A stretch of 64,000 bases of DNA from Prolixibacteraceae bacterium (GTDB lineage: Bacteria; Bacteroidota; Bacteroidia; Bacteroidales; Prolixibacteraceae), in NCBI GenBank assembly GCA_019459485.1, contig JAIBEZ010000113.1, positions 1 through 64,000 of the forward strand, written 5' to 3'. Of the stretch, positions 51,028 through 60,292 are shown one piece after another; the first letter of the stretch is position 1, and each line of letters opens with the position of its first letter. A program made the position numbers and the translations under genes. Under the pieces are notes generated by a model that worked only from the letters and a program-made list of their open reading frames with translations, searched no databases and had not been told where the DNA came from.

Positions 51028-51088
51028 AATGGCTGTAACATTTCAAAATACCTCGCCGTCATACAGGCAAATTTTAAACAATACAGCC

Positions 51089-51955
51089 ATGAAAACAATT
51101 TTTATCTCTTTAATTTTAACCACTGCATTTATACTGAATTTGAAGGCTCAGGAAACAGCCGCCGATGTAAAATCATCAGATATTTCAGTTGAATTTGCAT
51201 TTTCGTCCGATACCATAGAGCAATCGGCTGATCAGGATACAACCATTGTCCGCATTGGAAAAAAGGATGTGAAAGTTATCGACAACGAAGACGGAACTGA
51301 AGTACGTTGGGGAAAAGACAAACACAAAAAAGACAAATCAGGTAAATTCAACGGCCACTGGGAAGGTGTTGAATTGGGATTTAACGGGTTTGACAAACCG
51401 GATTACAGCCTTTATGATGGTATCGAGTTCATGGAGTTAAATCAGGGCAAGTCGATGGAATTCAATCTTAACTTTTACGAGTTAAACATTGGCCTTGCAA
51501 AATCGTATGTCGGCCTGGTTTCAGGAATGGGTTTAAGCTTCAACAGTTACAGGTTCGAAAATCCATACACACTCGTTAAAGGCCCGCAAATGACAGAAGC
51601 CGTGCTTTTGGATTACGACGATCTGTCGAAAACAAAACTGGCAGTTTCGTACCTGAATGTTCCGTTGCTGCTCGAATTTCAGATTCCTGTGAACCAAAAT
51701 GAAGGCCGGTTATTCATCAACGCCGGATTGGTTGGCGGAGTGAAAATTGGTTCGCACACCAAGGTAAAACATGGAGATATCAAAGACAAAGACCGAAGCG
51801 GATTCAATCTCAATCAGTTTAAATATGCCGCAACGGCGAGGATTGGATACAAAGACGTGAGCTTATTCGCAACTTACAGCCTGACCCCCCTATTTCAGTC
51901 AGGTAAAGGTCCGGAACTCACACCTTTCGCGATCGGGATTAGTTTTTTAGATTAA
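51089..51955 (+). CDS. Outer membrane beta-barrel protein (PorT-like)
   Basis: A protein of 288 residues from the ATG at 51089 (MKTIFISLILTTAFILNLKA signal peptide), preferred over the in-frame ATG at 51029, which would place the signal peptide 20 residues in. C-terminal alternating aromatic/polar strands ending AIGISFLD fit an outer membrane barrel. It is clearly paralogous to the next gene (HWEGVELGFNGFDKPDYSLY vs. NWAGIEVGVNGFAMPDYSMY). It may be a target or sensor of the sigma system. Confidence 0.8.
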   Translation: MKTIFISLILTTAFILNLKAQETAADVKSSDISVEFAFSSDTIEQSADQDTTIVRIGKKDVKVIDNEDGTEVRWGKDKHKKDKSGKFNGHWEGVELGFNGFDKPDYSLYDGIEFMELNQGKSMEFNLNFYELNIGLAKSYVGLVSGMGLSFNSYRFENPYTLVKGPQMTEAVLLDYDDLSKTKLAVSYLNVPLLLEFQIPVNQNEGRLFINAGLVGGVKIGSHTKVKHGDIKDKDRSGFNLNQFKYAATARIGYKDVSLFATYSLTPLFQSGKGPELTPFAIGISFLD

Positions 51956-51978
51956 ACAGCAAATAGTTCAGAATCAGC

Positions 51979-52016
51979 AAAAGGAGTTTATCAAAACCGA
52001 TAAGCTCCTTTTTTCA
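51979..52016. terminator. Terminator between the two barrel genes
   Basis: aaaaggagtttatc-aaaacc-gataagctcctttt with one wobble, then T-rich. The second barrel gene probably has its own promoter. Confidence 0.8.
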
Positions 52017-52044
52017 TTTTGATTGACTAACTTTGTATGGTTAA

Positions 52045-52082
52045 AGAGTTCGGAGTGCCTAGAGTTCGGAGTGCCTAGAGTT
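52045..52082 (+). repeat. 16-bp tandem repeat upstream of the second barrel gene
   Basis: agagttcggagtgcct occurs twice (52045-52060, 52061-52076), followed by a third partial copy agagtt. Confidence 0.9.
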
Positions 52083-52130
52083 GAAAAAGGCATGATTCAA
52101 AGCACTTCCCTAATTACTGGCAATTCAGAC

Positions 52131-52934
52131 ATGAAACATATATTCCTCATATTCCTGGCAACAATTACTGCTTTTCTGACAATCGCCCAGGAAAACGATT
52201 CAATAATTGTCGTTCAAAGTCCTTCAGGCCGGCTTTCAGGATTGATTGATATTCAGGATTTGGTAAACGAAGGCTTCAACTACTGGGAGGACGAATTCTC
52301 TGGGAATTGGGCTGGTATAGAAGTTGGCGTGAACGGATTTGCAATGCCTGATTACAGCATGTACGACGCGGAAGACAGGGATTTTCTTTCAAACGACCTG
52401 TTCATGTCAAATGTACTTAACCTGAACATTTTGCAGTATTCAAAGGGTTTGCAGTCAACACGCAATACGGTTGGACTGGTTACCGGCATCGGTTTAAGCC
52501 TGCAAAGTTACCACCTCGACAACAAAACTACCATCGAAGAAGATGAATTCGGAAAAGTTCAACCGAAAACGATGTTCTTCGAATCCAACCAAAAATCCAA
52601 ATTTTCAATGGTTTACATTGAAGTTCCGCTGATGGCAGAATTTCAGATACCGGTAAAGCATGTTGACGACCGCCTGTATTTTTCGGCAGGAATAAATATC
52701 GGCAGGCGATTGTCGTCGCATACAAAAGTGAAATACCGCAGCGATAATAAAAAGCAAAAACTTAAAACTCCCGGTGATTATTCCCTCCGCGATTTTAAAT
52801 TTGGTGGAACTTTCAGGGTTGGTTATCGCTGGGTAAATCTGTTTGCCAACTACGATTTTACACCAATGTTCGAAGACCACCGCGGACCACGCCTTTATCC
52901 GTTTTCTTTTGGGGTTCGACTAATTTCATTCTAA
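52131..52934 (+). CDS. Outer membrane beta-barrel protein, paralogue of the upstream barrel
   Basis: A protein of 267 residues from the ATG at 52131 (MKHIFLIFLATITAFLTIAQ signal peptide); an in-frame ATG at 52023 would add an implausible leader overlapping the tandem repeat. Shared segments with the previous gene include VPL-LAEFQIPV and GYKDVSLFATY versus GYRWVNLFANY. Function unknown. Confidence 0.78.
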   Translation: MKHIFLIFLATITAFLTIAQENDSIIVVQSPSGRLSGLIDIQDLVNEGFNYWEDEFSGNWAGIEVGVNGFAMPDYSMYDAEDRDFLSNDLFMSNVLNLNILQYSKGLQSTRNTVGLVTGIGLSLQSYHLDNKTTIEEDEFGKVQPKTMFFESNQKSKFSMVYIEVPLMAEFQIPVKHVDDRLYFSAGINIGRRLSSHTKVKYRSDNKKQKLKTPGDYSLRDFKFGGTFRVGYRWVNLFANYDFTPMFEDHRGPRLYPFSFGVRLISF

Positions 52935-52945
52935 TATTATACGCT

Positions 52946-53653
52946 ATGAGACTCTTATTAATCAGCAATTCTACAATGCCCGGAGAGGATTATCTTGATT
53001 ATCCGAAACACGAAATCAAAAAATTCCTGGGCGATAAACCGCTTACAGCTTTGTTTATTCCTTATGCGGCAGTTACTTTTTCGTTCGATTTTTACGAGCA
53101 AAAAGTGGCCGAACGGTTTTCAGAATTGGGTTATCAGGTTAAAAGCATTCATCATTTCAGCGATCCGGTACAGGCTGTTAAAGAGGCAGAAGTGATTGTG
53201 GTTGGTGGCGGGAATACCTGGCAACTGGTGCGAATGATGCACGAGAATAAACTGATGGATGTGATTCGTGAGAAAGTTGTGAACGGAACTCCTTTTGTTG
53301 GCTGGAGCGCAGGCTCGAATGTAGCTTGCCCGACACTGCGCACTACCAACGACATGCCGATTATTGACCCGTTTGGATTTGACACCATTGGCCTCATTTC
53401 TTTTCAGATCAATCCGCACTATCTCGATGCCAATCCTGAAGGACACGGCGGCGAAACGCGCCAGCAGCGCATTGAAGAATTTTTGGAAGTGAATCCTGAT
53501 TTATACGTGGTTGGTTTGCGCGAAGGAACCATGTTGCGGGTTGAAGATCAGAAAATGAGCCTTATAGGAAATCGTACCGCCCGTATTTTCAGAAAAGGGG
53601 CTGACTTTTTTGAATTGAGTTCTGACGATGATTTCAGCTTTTTGCTGAGTTAG
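52946..53653 (+). CDS. pepE: Peptidase E (alpha-aspartyl dipeptidase)
   Basis: A 235-residue S51 peptidase: MRLLLISNSTMPGEDYLDYP at the N-terminus, VVGGGNTWQLV, the nucleophile serine in GWSAGSNVACPT and a glutamate in REGTMLRVE. It cleaves Asp-X dipeptides in the cytosol. It is convergent with the permease gene. Confidence 0.95.
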   Translation: MRLLLISNSTMPGEDYLDYPKHEIKKFLGDKPLTALFIPYAAVTFSFDFYEQKVAERFSELGYQVKSIHHFSDPVQAVKEAEVIVVGGGNTWQLVRMMHENKLMDVIREKVVNGTPFVGWSAGSNVACPTLRTTNDMPIIDPFGFDTIGLISFQINPHYLDANPEGHGGETRQQRIEEFLEVNPDLYVVGLREGTMLRVEDQKMSLIGNRTARIFRKGADFFELSSDDDFSFLLS

Positions 53654-53656
53654 AAA

Positions 53657-54889
53657 TTATTTCATCGGGCTTTCGAGGTACTTGTCTGAAATAAATCGGA
53701 TGGGGTACCAGGCAGCCAGAAAACCGATACCGGAAACAAGGAGAAAAACGGCCAATAGATCGGTGATGCGGATTTCGACAGGATAGCTTGAAAAAATGAA
53801 GGCGCCTTCGTTGCCGGGAATTTTCAGAATGCCGAATTCAATCTGAACCCAGCAAATCAGAATACCGAATATCAATCCGAAAATGGCACCGGCCAGTGAA
53901 ATCATCCAACCTTCGAACAGGAAAATGGTGCGGATGAGTTTCTGATTGGCGCCCATACTTTGCAGAACGGCGATGTCTGCTTTTTTGTCGATAATGAGCA
54001 TCGAAAGCGATCCGAGAATGTTGAATGACGCGATCACCAGCACAAAACCGAGTATCAGGAAAATGGCCCATTTTTCGGTTTCCATTACCCTGTAAAAAAG
54101 CTCGTGTTGTTCGAACTGCGTCTTTACCACGAAGTTTTTGCCCAGAACCGACTCAATTTCTGCCTTGGCATCTTTGTCGGAAACACCTTCTTTCAACGCG
54201 ATTTCAATGGCAGTCACCCGTCCATTCATCTGGAACAGTTCCCCGGCAAATGCAAAAGGAACCAATATGTATTTCGAATCTATTTCCTGTTGGTTGGAAA
54301 ATATTCCGGAGGCATAAATCGAGCTGTGTACAAATGCATTCTGAAGAGATGGTCGTCCGCTTGTGCCTTTTTTAAGTGTATAAATGTGTATCGGATCAGA
54401 AAAATTCAGCCCAACCGATAAAAAATAGGCGACCCCCTGCCCCACTACTGCAAACGGAATCTGGTCGGATTCCAGAATAAATTTTCCAACTGTAATAAAA
54501 CTGCTGTCCAATCCCGCAACCTGAGAATATTCTGCCGGAACACCTTTCACCGTTGCAAAATATTGCCGGTCGCCATACCTTAAAAGCGCATCTTCTTCGA
54601 TCACGGGAGTTACCGATGCAACTTCCGGTAATTGCCTGATGGCGTCAAAGTTGCCCTCGTTCAGGTCAAATGACTTGCCGATGGAAGCGCTGATTTTTAT
54701 ATCAGGATCGAAAGAAGAAAACAGTGATTTGATGGTGGTATCCAGACCGTTGAAAACCGAAAGAATTACCACCAGCGCAAAAGTGCCCACAGTAACGCCC
54801 GCAACCGAAACTCCGGAAATGATGTTGATCACATTCACCGATTTTTTTGAAATCAGGTAGCGACGGGCGATATAGAAGGCAGTTTTCAA
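53657..54889 (-). CDS. LolC/LolE-like ABC permease (FtsX family)
   Basis: A 410-residue protein with one N-terminal transmembrane segment (NVINIISGVSVAGVTVGTFA, about 18-45), a large periplasmic MacB-PCD-like domain and three C-terminal segments (about 275-395). The order matches lipoprotein-releasing transporters. The ATPase gene is not adjacent. Only 4 bp separate it from the methyltransferase gene upstream. Confidence 0.88.
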   Translation of the reverse strand: MKTAFYIARRYLISKKSVNVINIISGVSVAGVTVGTFALVVILSVFNGLDTTIKSLFSSFDPDIKISASIGKSFDLNEGNFDAIRQLPEVASVTPVIEEDALLRYGDRQYFATVKGVPAEYSQVAGLDSSFITVGKFILESDQIPFAVVGQGVAYFLSVGLNFSDPIHIYTLKKGTSGRPSLQNAFVHSSIYASGIFSNQQEIDSKYILVPFAFAGELFQMNGRVTAIEIALKEGVSDKDAKAEIESVLGKNFVVKTQFEQHELFYRVMETEKWAIFLILGFVLVIASFNILGSLSMLIIDKKADIAVLQSMGANQKLIRTIFLFEGWMISLAGAIFGLIFGILICWVQIEFGILKIPGNEGAFIFSSYPVEIRITDLLAVFLLVSGIGFLAAWYPIRFISDKYLESPMK

Positions 54890-54893
54890 TTGG

Positions 54894-55715
54894 TTATTTC
54901 CAGGCTTTTACAATTAAACCGGTTCCACTTTTGTGTTTCATTCCCAGATCGAAAAAATTCAGGATGATGGCAAAAGGATAAACGATGATATAATAAAACG
55001 GAAGAATGACGAAAAACAATTTGCTGACGCCCAGCATCAAAATGGGGTATTTCATCGACAGTTTCCAGGATATTTTACCCGGATTTCCGTATGAATAGCG
55101 GGCTGAAACTTTCGAGAACCCGACCGATTTCAGTTTGATTTCGATGTCGCCAATATTGTAACCGTCGCGCACATGTTCGTCGATAAAACCGTGAACGCCT
55201 TCTTCGTGGTCGTGGTCGTGCGAGTCGGATCCGCCTTGATCGGATGGAGTTGAAATCAGCAGCATTCCGCCTTTTTTCATGGAAGCGTAAAAATTCTTGA
55301 AAACCAGTACATCTTCTTCAATGTGTTCCATCACATCTACCGAAATCACCAAATCGTATTTGCCGTTCTCCTGAAATGTAGTCAGATCGGCCAGTTCAAA
55401 CTTTACCCGGTCCGACAATCCGGCTTTTTTCATAAACCGGGTGCAATCTTCAATTTGTTCAGGTTTGATATCGACTGCTTTGATCTTCGCCTTTGGAAAC
55501 CAGCGTGCCATGCGGTAGGTATATTGACCAAAACCCGATCCTGCGTCTAAAATGTTTCTTACTTCCGGAGAAGTGTGGGTACGTTTGCGTAATTCTTTGC
55601 GGATGTGCCAGGCGCGAAGCAGCAACCAGTCGAGCAATTGATAGAACAACTTGCGTAACACCGGATGCTGGTTAAATACATTTCCCAGCGAACGTTTAAT
55701 CGGATCGTATTGCAT
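54894..55715 (-). CDS. Class I SAM-dependent methyltransferase
   Basis: A 273-residue protein with the SAM-binding motif ILDAGSGFGQYTYRMA (about 60), an acidic loop (VDIKPEQIEDC) and post-I motifs (YDLVISVDVMEHIEED). A C-terminal hydrophobic stretch (ILMLGVSKLFFVILPFYYII, about 217-250) could anchor it to the membrane, which suggests a lipid or quinone substrate. It lies between the LolC/E-like permease and rbfA. Confidence 0.88.
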   Translation of the reverse strand: MQYDPIKRSLGNVFNQHPVLRKLFYQLLDWLLLRAWHIRKELRKRTHTSPEVRNILDAGSGFGQYTYRMARWFPKAKIKAVDIKPEQIEDCTRFMKKAGLSDRVKFELADLTTFQENGKYDLVISVDVMEHIEEDVLVFKNFYASMKKGGMLLISTPSDQGGSDSHDHDHEEGVHGFIDEHVRDGYNIGDIEIKLKSVGFSKVSARYSYGNPGKISWKLSMKYPILMLGVSKLFFVILPFYYIIVYPFAIILNFFDLGMKHKSGTGLIVKAWK

Positions 55716-55805
55716 TTATTAGTCTTGAGTGTTAGAATATTAGAGTCTTGAATTTCCGAGTGTAGCACTGTTTTCACTCAAGATTCAAGATTTGAAATTT
55801 CAAGA

Positions 55806-56144
55806 TTATTCCTTCAAAAGGCGGTCAATGTTGTCGATGTAATCGAGGCTGTCGTCCAGAAAGAAGTCAAGATGTGGAACAATCCGGAGTTGTTTGCCGA
55901 CTTTTAAACCGAGCAAACCTCGTAATTTTGAATGCAGTTTCTTGATTTCGAGTAAAATTGCTTCACCTTTTTCTGAAGGAAAAATACTCAGGTAAACCCT
56001 TGCGATGGAAAGATCGGAAGTTACCCTTACCCTTGTGACACTGATTAAAACATTGTGAAACAGGTCTTTTCCTTCTTTTTGCAGTATGTCGGCCATGTCC
56101 TTCTGAATCAGGCGCGAAATTTTATTCTGTCGTGTAGTTTCCAT
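55806..56144 (-). CDS. rbfA: Ribosome-binding factor A
   Basis: A protein of 112 residues from the ATG at 56144 (METTRQNKISRLIQKDMADI). It has the KH-like fold pattern with VSVTRVRVTSDLSIARVYLS-type segments and the conserved IPHLDFFLDDSLDYIDNI ending. It helps 16S rRNA maturation in the 30S subunit. Confidence 0.93.
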   Translation of the reverse strand: METTRQNKISRLIQKDMADILQKEGKDLFHNVLISVTRVRVTSDLSIARVYLSIFPSEKGEAILLEIKKLHSKLRGLLGLKVGKQLRIVPHLDFFLDDSLDYIDNIDRLLKE

Positions 56145-56304
56145 CGTATTTATTTTAAAAATTTTAGCGTTCAAAGGTAGTTAAGTATTTACCATTAACC
56201 AATTGACAATTTACAAATTCAAAACGATTCGAAATAGTATTGCAGCCAAACTGATTGTTTATTTTTTAAGTTTGCCACGCATAAAACTCTTTTGCCTTGA
56301 ATAT

Positions 56305-56745
56305 ATGGAAGGACTTTTCGATTATGGCCTGTGGGGACTTTTTTTAGCCAGTTTTCTGGCTGCTACGGTCGTACCTTTCAGTTCCGAAGCTTTGCTCACT
56401 TATCTGATTGCCAGCGGCACCGATGTAACTTCGGCAGTGTTGGTGGCATCAGCCGGAAACTGGTTGGGCGGAATGAGCAGTTTTGCCATCGGCTATCTGG
56501 GAAAATGGGAATGGATTGAAAAATACCTCCGTATCAAGCGCGAAACCATTGAAAAGTGGCACAACAGAATGTATAAACGTGGAGCCATTTTCGCATTTCT
56601 GAGCTGGGTTCCGGCTGTCGGCGATATTTTTGCCGTCGGACTTGGAATTTTGCGGGCCAATATCTGGACCACCGCCATTGCCATGCTTGCAGGCAAACTA
56701 CTCCGGTATGTGGTATGGGCATGGCTGAGCGGGCTGATATTTTAA
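56305..56745 (+). CDS. YqaA-family membrane protein (VTT/DedA-like)
   Basis: A protein of 146 residues from the ATG at 56305 (MEGLFDYGLWGLFLASFLAA). It has hydrophobic segments with the motif ATVVPFSSEALLTYLIASG and AGNWLGGMSSFAIGYLGKW, then WVPAVGDIFAVGLGILRAN, typical of YqaA/SNARE-associated-like proteins implicated in lipid scrambling. An upstream in-frame ATG at 56203 would add 34 residues and is less likely. Confidence 0.88.
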   Translation: MEGLFDYGLWGLFLASFLAATVVPFSSEALLTYLIASGTDVTSAVLVASAGNWLGGMSSFAIGYLGKWEWIEKYLRIKRETIEKWHNRMYKRGAIFAFLSWVPAVGDIFAVGLGILRANIWTTAIAMLAGKLLRYVVWAWLSGLIF

Positions 56746-56751
56746 AATGAA

Positions 56752-56779
56752 TTTCAAGTTCCAGGTTTCAAGTTCCAGG
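56752..56779 (+). repeat. 14-bp tandem repeat
   Basis: tttcaagttccagg at 56752-56765 and 56766-56779, in the gap between the YqaA-like gene and tetR. The rest of this 282-bp gap holds the palindrome below and no gene. Confidence 0.9.
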
Positions 56780-56963
56780 TATGCGACTCACTGGTGACTT
56801 ATAGTTTTTTTGAAAACTGCGACTGAACACTGCTTACTTTCTCTTTTACCTCCAAAAATCAGTCATTTACCTATTAAAATTGCCGCACTATCTACACGGA
56901 TAATCATTCGTACAAAACAAATCCGGAATTTTGGAACGAAATACTTAACAAACAATTCACATG

Positions 56964-56979
56964 CAGGAAACGTTTCCTG
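56964..56979. promoter_or_regulatory. Perfect 16-bp palindrome, candidate TetR operator
   Basis: CAGGAAACGTTTCCTG, with a further half-site tgtttccttt at 56988-56997. It lies 48 bp upstream of the tetR start, the expected position for auto-regulation of the efflux operon. Confidence 0.6.
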
Positions 56980-57027
56980 TCATAAATGTTTCCTTTCTTT
57001 GTCGGGAAATAAAAATTGAGGATATAA

Positions 57028-57678
57028 ATGTACAATGAAATGAATTTGAACGACCCCAAATTAAAGGAGATTCTTGAAAAAACGGTTGAACTGTTTTATG
57101 AGTATGGGATCAGAAATTTAAACATGGACGATATCAGCCGAAGTCTCGGGATGTCTAAAAAAACCCTTTATCAGTATGTGAAAAGCAAGGAAGACTTGAT
57201 TGAAAAGCTTTTTTTCTATGACGAAATGAAATGGGATTCTGAAATGGCGAAATTGAAAATTGATGAAATGAATGCCATTGAAATATTGCTTCAGGTCAGT
57301 CTCAAGGTATTTGAAGAAATGGAACGCATTAACCCTAAATTGAAGTTTGAACTAAAAAAATACTACGAACAAACTTTTCAACAGTTTATGATCAGAAAAC
57401 AGAACCATATTTTTGGTCAGATAAGCAAAAATATAGAAAAAGGGATTGCTGAAGGAATTTACCGCAGCGATGTAAACATTGAGCTCATATCAGGTTTGTA
57501 TGTCCGTAATCTGGTAATGATGCACAACAACGACTCCTGTTTTGCCGAAAATATAACCTTTGAAGAGGTTTTTAAAGTATTGTTCGAAAGCCACATCCGG
57601 GCCATTTCAACTCCTAAAGGCATTGCTTATTTCGAAAAACGAAAATTGGAAATTACACAAACAAATACAAATAACTAA
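57028..57678 (+). CDS. TetR/AcrR-family regulator of the efflux operon
   Basis: A 216-residue protein with an N-terminal HTH (IRNLNMDDISRSLGMSKKTL and YQYVKSKEDLIEKLFFYDE) and a helical ligand-binding domain. The first gene of an operon with tolC-like, adaptor and RND genes (16, 28 and 20 bp spacing), it probably represses them and is released by an efflux substrate. Confidence 0.93.
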   Translation: MYNEMNLNDPKLKEILEKTVELFYEYGIRNLNMDDISRSLGMSKKTLYQYVKSKEDLIEKLFFYDEMKWDSEMAKLKIDEMNAIEILLQVSLKVFEEMERINPKLKFELKKYYEQTFQQFMIRKQNHIFGQISKNIEKGIAEGIYRSDVNIELISGLYVRNLVMMHNNDSCFAENITFEEVFKVLFESHIRAISTPKGIAYFEKRKLEITQTNTNN

Positions 57679-57693
57679 TAAACAGCACAAAAC

Positions 57694-59127
57694 ATGTTCA
57701 CAAAACAGAAACAGATTTTCCTGCTCACATGGATTTTCCTTCTCGGAACGTTGGTTGCCGGAGCGCAGGATCCAGTGAAACTCTCACTTCAGGATGCCCT
57801 GAAAATGGCATTGCAGAACAACACCAACATCATGAATTCGGACCTCGATCTGAAAATTGCTCAAAAGAAAGTTTGGGAAACAATTGCTTCCGGGCTTCCT
57901 CAAATCAGTGGAAAAGGAAGTTATACGCACATTTTTAAAGTTCCAACAATGAGCTTTGGCGGCAAAACTGTCTTATCGAACAATGAAGTTCCATGGGATC
58001 CAAACACACAAAGCGGAACCATGAGCTCAGTTACTCTTGACAGTGGAGAACGGATTTACTTAAACAGTGAAGCTGGCACTCCGATTGAACTTGCTCTGAA
58101 AAACAGTACCACCTTTGATCTTACCCTTTCGCAATTGATTTTCAGCGGATCTTATTTGGTTGGTCTTCAGGCAACAAAGGTTTATTACGGCCTGACAAAA
58201 GAAACTGCGGAAAAAACAAAACTTGATGTTATTGAGACAGTTACAAATACTTACAACATGATTAAACTGGCCGAAGAAAGCCGGAAGATTTTGACACTCA
58301 ACCTCGACAACATCAACAAAACCCTGTACGAAATTTCGGAAATGAACAAACAGGGTTTTTTGGAGAAAACAGATGTTGACCAACTTGAATTAACAGCCAA
58401 CACCATCCGGAATGCCATGAACCAAATTGACAGCAATTTGGATATGGGTTATCGTTTATTGAAAATTCAACTGGGAATGGAAGAAACTGTAAAAGTTGAA
58501 TTGAGCGACATTCTGGAATCGGACGAGTTGCTTACTAAATCGAGCCTTCAGTTGATCAGTGAATCGTTTAATATCAGTCAGAATGTTGATTATAAATTGA
58601 TTCAAACTGCGGAGAAAGCTGCACTACTGGATTTGAGACTTGCAAAATCAAATTATATGCCTACTCTTTCAGCCTATTATAACCACACCGAAAAATTGAA
58701 AGCTCCGGCGTTTGATTTTGCTCCCAAAGATTTAATTGGTGTGAATTTGAGTTTACCGATTTTTAGCAGCGGACAGCGTCTTTCAACCGTTGCACAACGA
58801 AAGTTTTCTCTTGAGAAAGCACAAAACACCACCAGATTTGTTTCAAGCAGCTTATCGATGCAAGCCAGTCAGTATCAGAACGACCTGAAACTGAAGCTTG
58901 AAAAATATCAGAATCAGAAAAAAAGCCGGGAACTTTCTGACGTTATATACCAGCGTACGCTCGAAAAATACAAGCAGGGCATGGCTTCGAGTATGGATCT
59001 GATGACCAGCCAAAACCAGTATCTGACCAATCTGACCAGCTATTATGAGGCTATCTATGATTTGCAGGGTTCAAAGTCGAAACTGGAAAAACTGTTCAAC
59101 ATCAATCAGGACACAGAAATCAAATAG
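57694..59127 (+). CDS. TolC-family outer membrane efflux protein
   Basis: A 477-residue protein with a signal peptide ending AGAQD and the two TolC-like coiled-coil repeats (LSLQDALKMALQNNTNIMNS, and PIFSSGQRLSTVAQRKF in the second half). It forms the outer membrane duct of the tripartite pump encoded here. Confidence 0.94.
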   Translation: MFTKQKQIFLLTWIFLLGTLVAGAQDPVKLSLQDALKMALQNNTNIMNSDLDLKIAQKKVWETIASGLPQISGKGSYTHIFKVPTMSFGGKTVLSNNEVPWDPNTQSGTMSSVTLDSGERIYLNSEAGTPIELALKNSTTFDLTLSQLIFSGSYLVGLQATKVYYGLTKETAEKTKLDVIETVTNTYNMIKLAEESRKILTLNLDNINKTLYEISEMNKQGFLEKTDVDQLELTANTIRNAMNQIDSNLDMGYRLLKIQLGMEETVKVELSDILESDELLTKSSLQLISESFNISQNVDYKLIQTAEKAALLDLRLAKSNYMPTLSAYYNHTEKLKAPAFDFAPKDLIGVNLSLPIFSSGQRLSTVAQRKFSLEKAQNTTRFVSSSLSMQASQYQNDLKLKLEKYQNQKKSRELSDVIYQRTLEKYKQGMASSMDLMTSQNQYLTNLTSYYEAIYDLQGSKSKLEKLFNINQDTEIK

Positions 59128-59154
59128 AAAAAATAAATATCAAATATAAAAGAA

Positions 59155-60273
59155 ATGAAAAAGATTATTATTTATTCGGCACTGATCGCTTTTTTTGTTG
59201 CGTGCAATGCAACAGCTGACAAGAAAGCCGAGCTTGAAAAGTTGAAGATGCAGCGGGAAGAATTAAATACTCAAATTGCACAACTCGAAGCTGAAGTTGA
59301 TCCAAATGCCGCAATTGCGGAGTTAAAGGCAGTGGCTGTAAATGTTACTCCATCAGTTGAGTGTGTTTTCAATCACTTCATTCAGGTACAGGGAACAGTT
59401 GACGGTGACCAGAATATTGCTGTTAGCCCGCAAATGGCCGGAATTGTAACTGCCGTTTACGTAAAGGAAGGTACTCCGGTTAAAAAAGGTCAGGTATTGG
59501 CGGTACTTGATGATCAGGTGGTCAGACAATCGCTCGAAGAAGTGAATACCCAGCTTGCTTTGGCAACCAGTATTTTCGAAAAACAAAGTGCCCTTTGGGA
59601 AAAGAAAATCGGCAGCGAAGTTCAGTACCTTCAGGCAAAAAATGGAAAGGAATCGCTTGAACAACGCGTGAGTACCATCAAAGAACAGTTAAAACTGGCT
59701 AAAATTGTATCGCCTATCAGCGGAACAGTCGAAAGTGTGCCTTTGCGGGTAGGTCAGATGGCATCGCCGGGAATGCCAACTTCAACGATTCGTGTGATTA
59801 ACATGAGTGTGGCAAAAATTACAGCCGAAGTAGCTGAAACTTATGCAACCCGCATTAAAAACGGAAATATGGCACTGGTTAGCTTTCCTGAACAGGGAAA
59901 AGAAATTGAAACAAAACTGAATTTCACCAGCCGATTTATCGATCCAACCAACCGTACTTTTAAAGTTGAATGCAAGCTGTCGTCAAAAGACGTTGAGCTT
60001 CGGGCAAACATGATTGCCTACATCAAAATCAAGGATTATACCAACGAAAAGGCATTCTGTGTTCCGGTGAATTACGTTCAAAGTAACCGGGATGGCAAAT
60101 TCATCTATATCGCCAAACAAAACGGAAACGATTGGATTGCCGAACAACGGATGGTTAAAACCGGAATGGATTACGATGGAACCATCGAAATTCTGGAAGG
60201 AATTACTCCGGGCGAAAACATCATTTCTTCCGGATTTCAAGGCCTGAATGCTGGCGAAAAAGTAGTTTTCTAA
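59155..60273 (+). CDS. RND efflux periplasmic adaptor (membrane fusion protein)
   Basis: A 372-residue lipoprotein (Cys in FFVACNATAD, residue 17) with a helical hairpin (about 20-45), lipoyl/barrel-sandwich domain (VYVKEGTPVKKGQVLAVLDD, IVSPISGTVESVPLRVGQMA) and a membrane-proximal domain (LEGITPGENIISSGFQGLNA). It links the inner membrane pump and TolC-like duct. Confidence 0.94.
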   Translation: MKKIIIYSALIAFFVACNATADKKAELEKLKMQREELNTQIAQLEAEVDPNAAIAELKAVAVNVTPSVECVFNHFIQVQGTVDGDQNIAVSPQMAGIVTAVYVKEGTPVKKGQVLAVLDDQVVRQSLEEVNTQLALATSIFEKQSALWEKKIGSEVQYLQAKNGKESLEQRVSTIKEQLKLAKIVSPISGTVESVPLRVGQMASPGMPTSTIRVINMSVAKITAEVAETYATRIKNGNMALVSFPEQGKEIETKLNFTSRFIDPTNRTFKVECKLSSKDVELRANMIAYIKIKDYTNEKAFCVPVNYVQSNRDGKFIYIAKQNGNDWIAEQRMVKTGMDYDGTIEILEGITPGENIISSGFQGLNAGEKVVF

Positions 60274-60292
60274 TACCACAAAAAGACCTATT

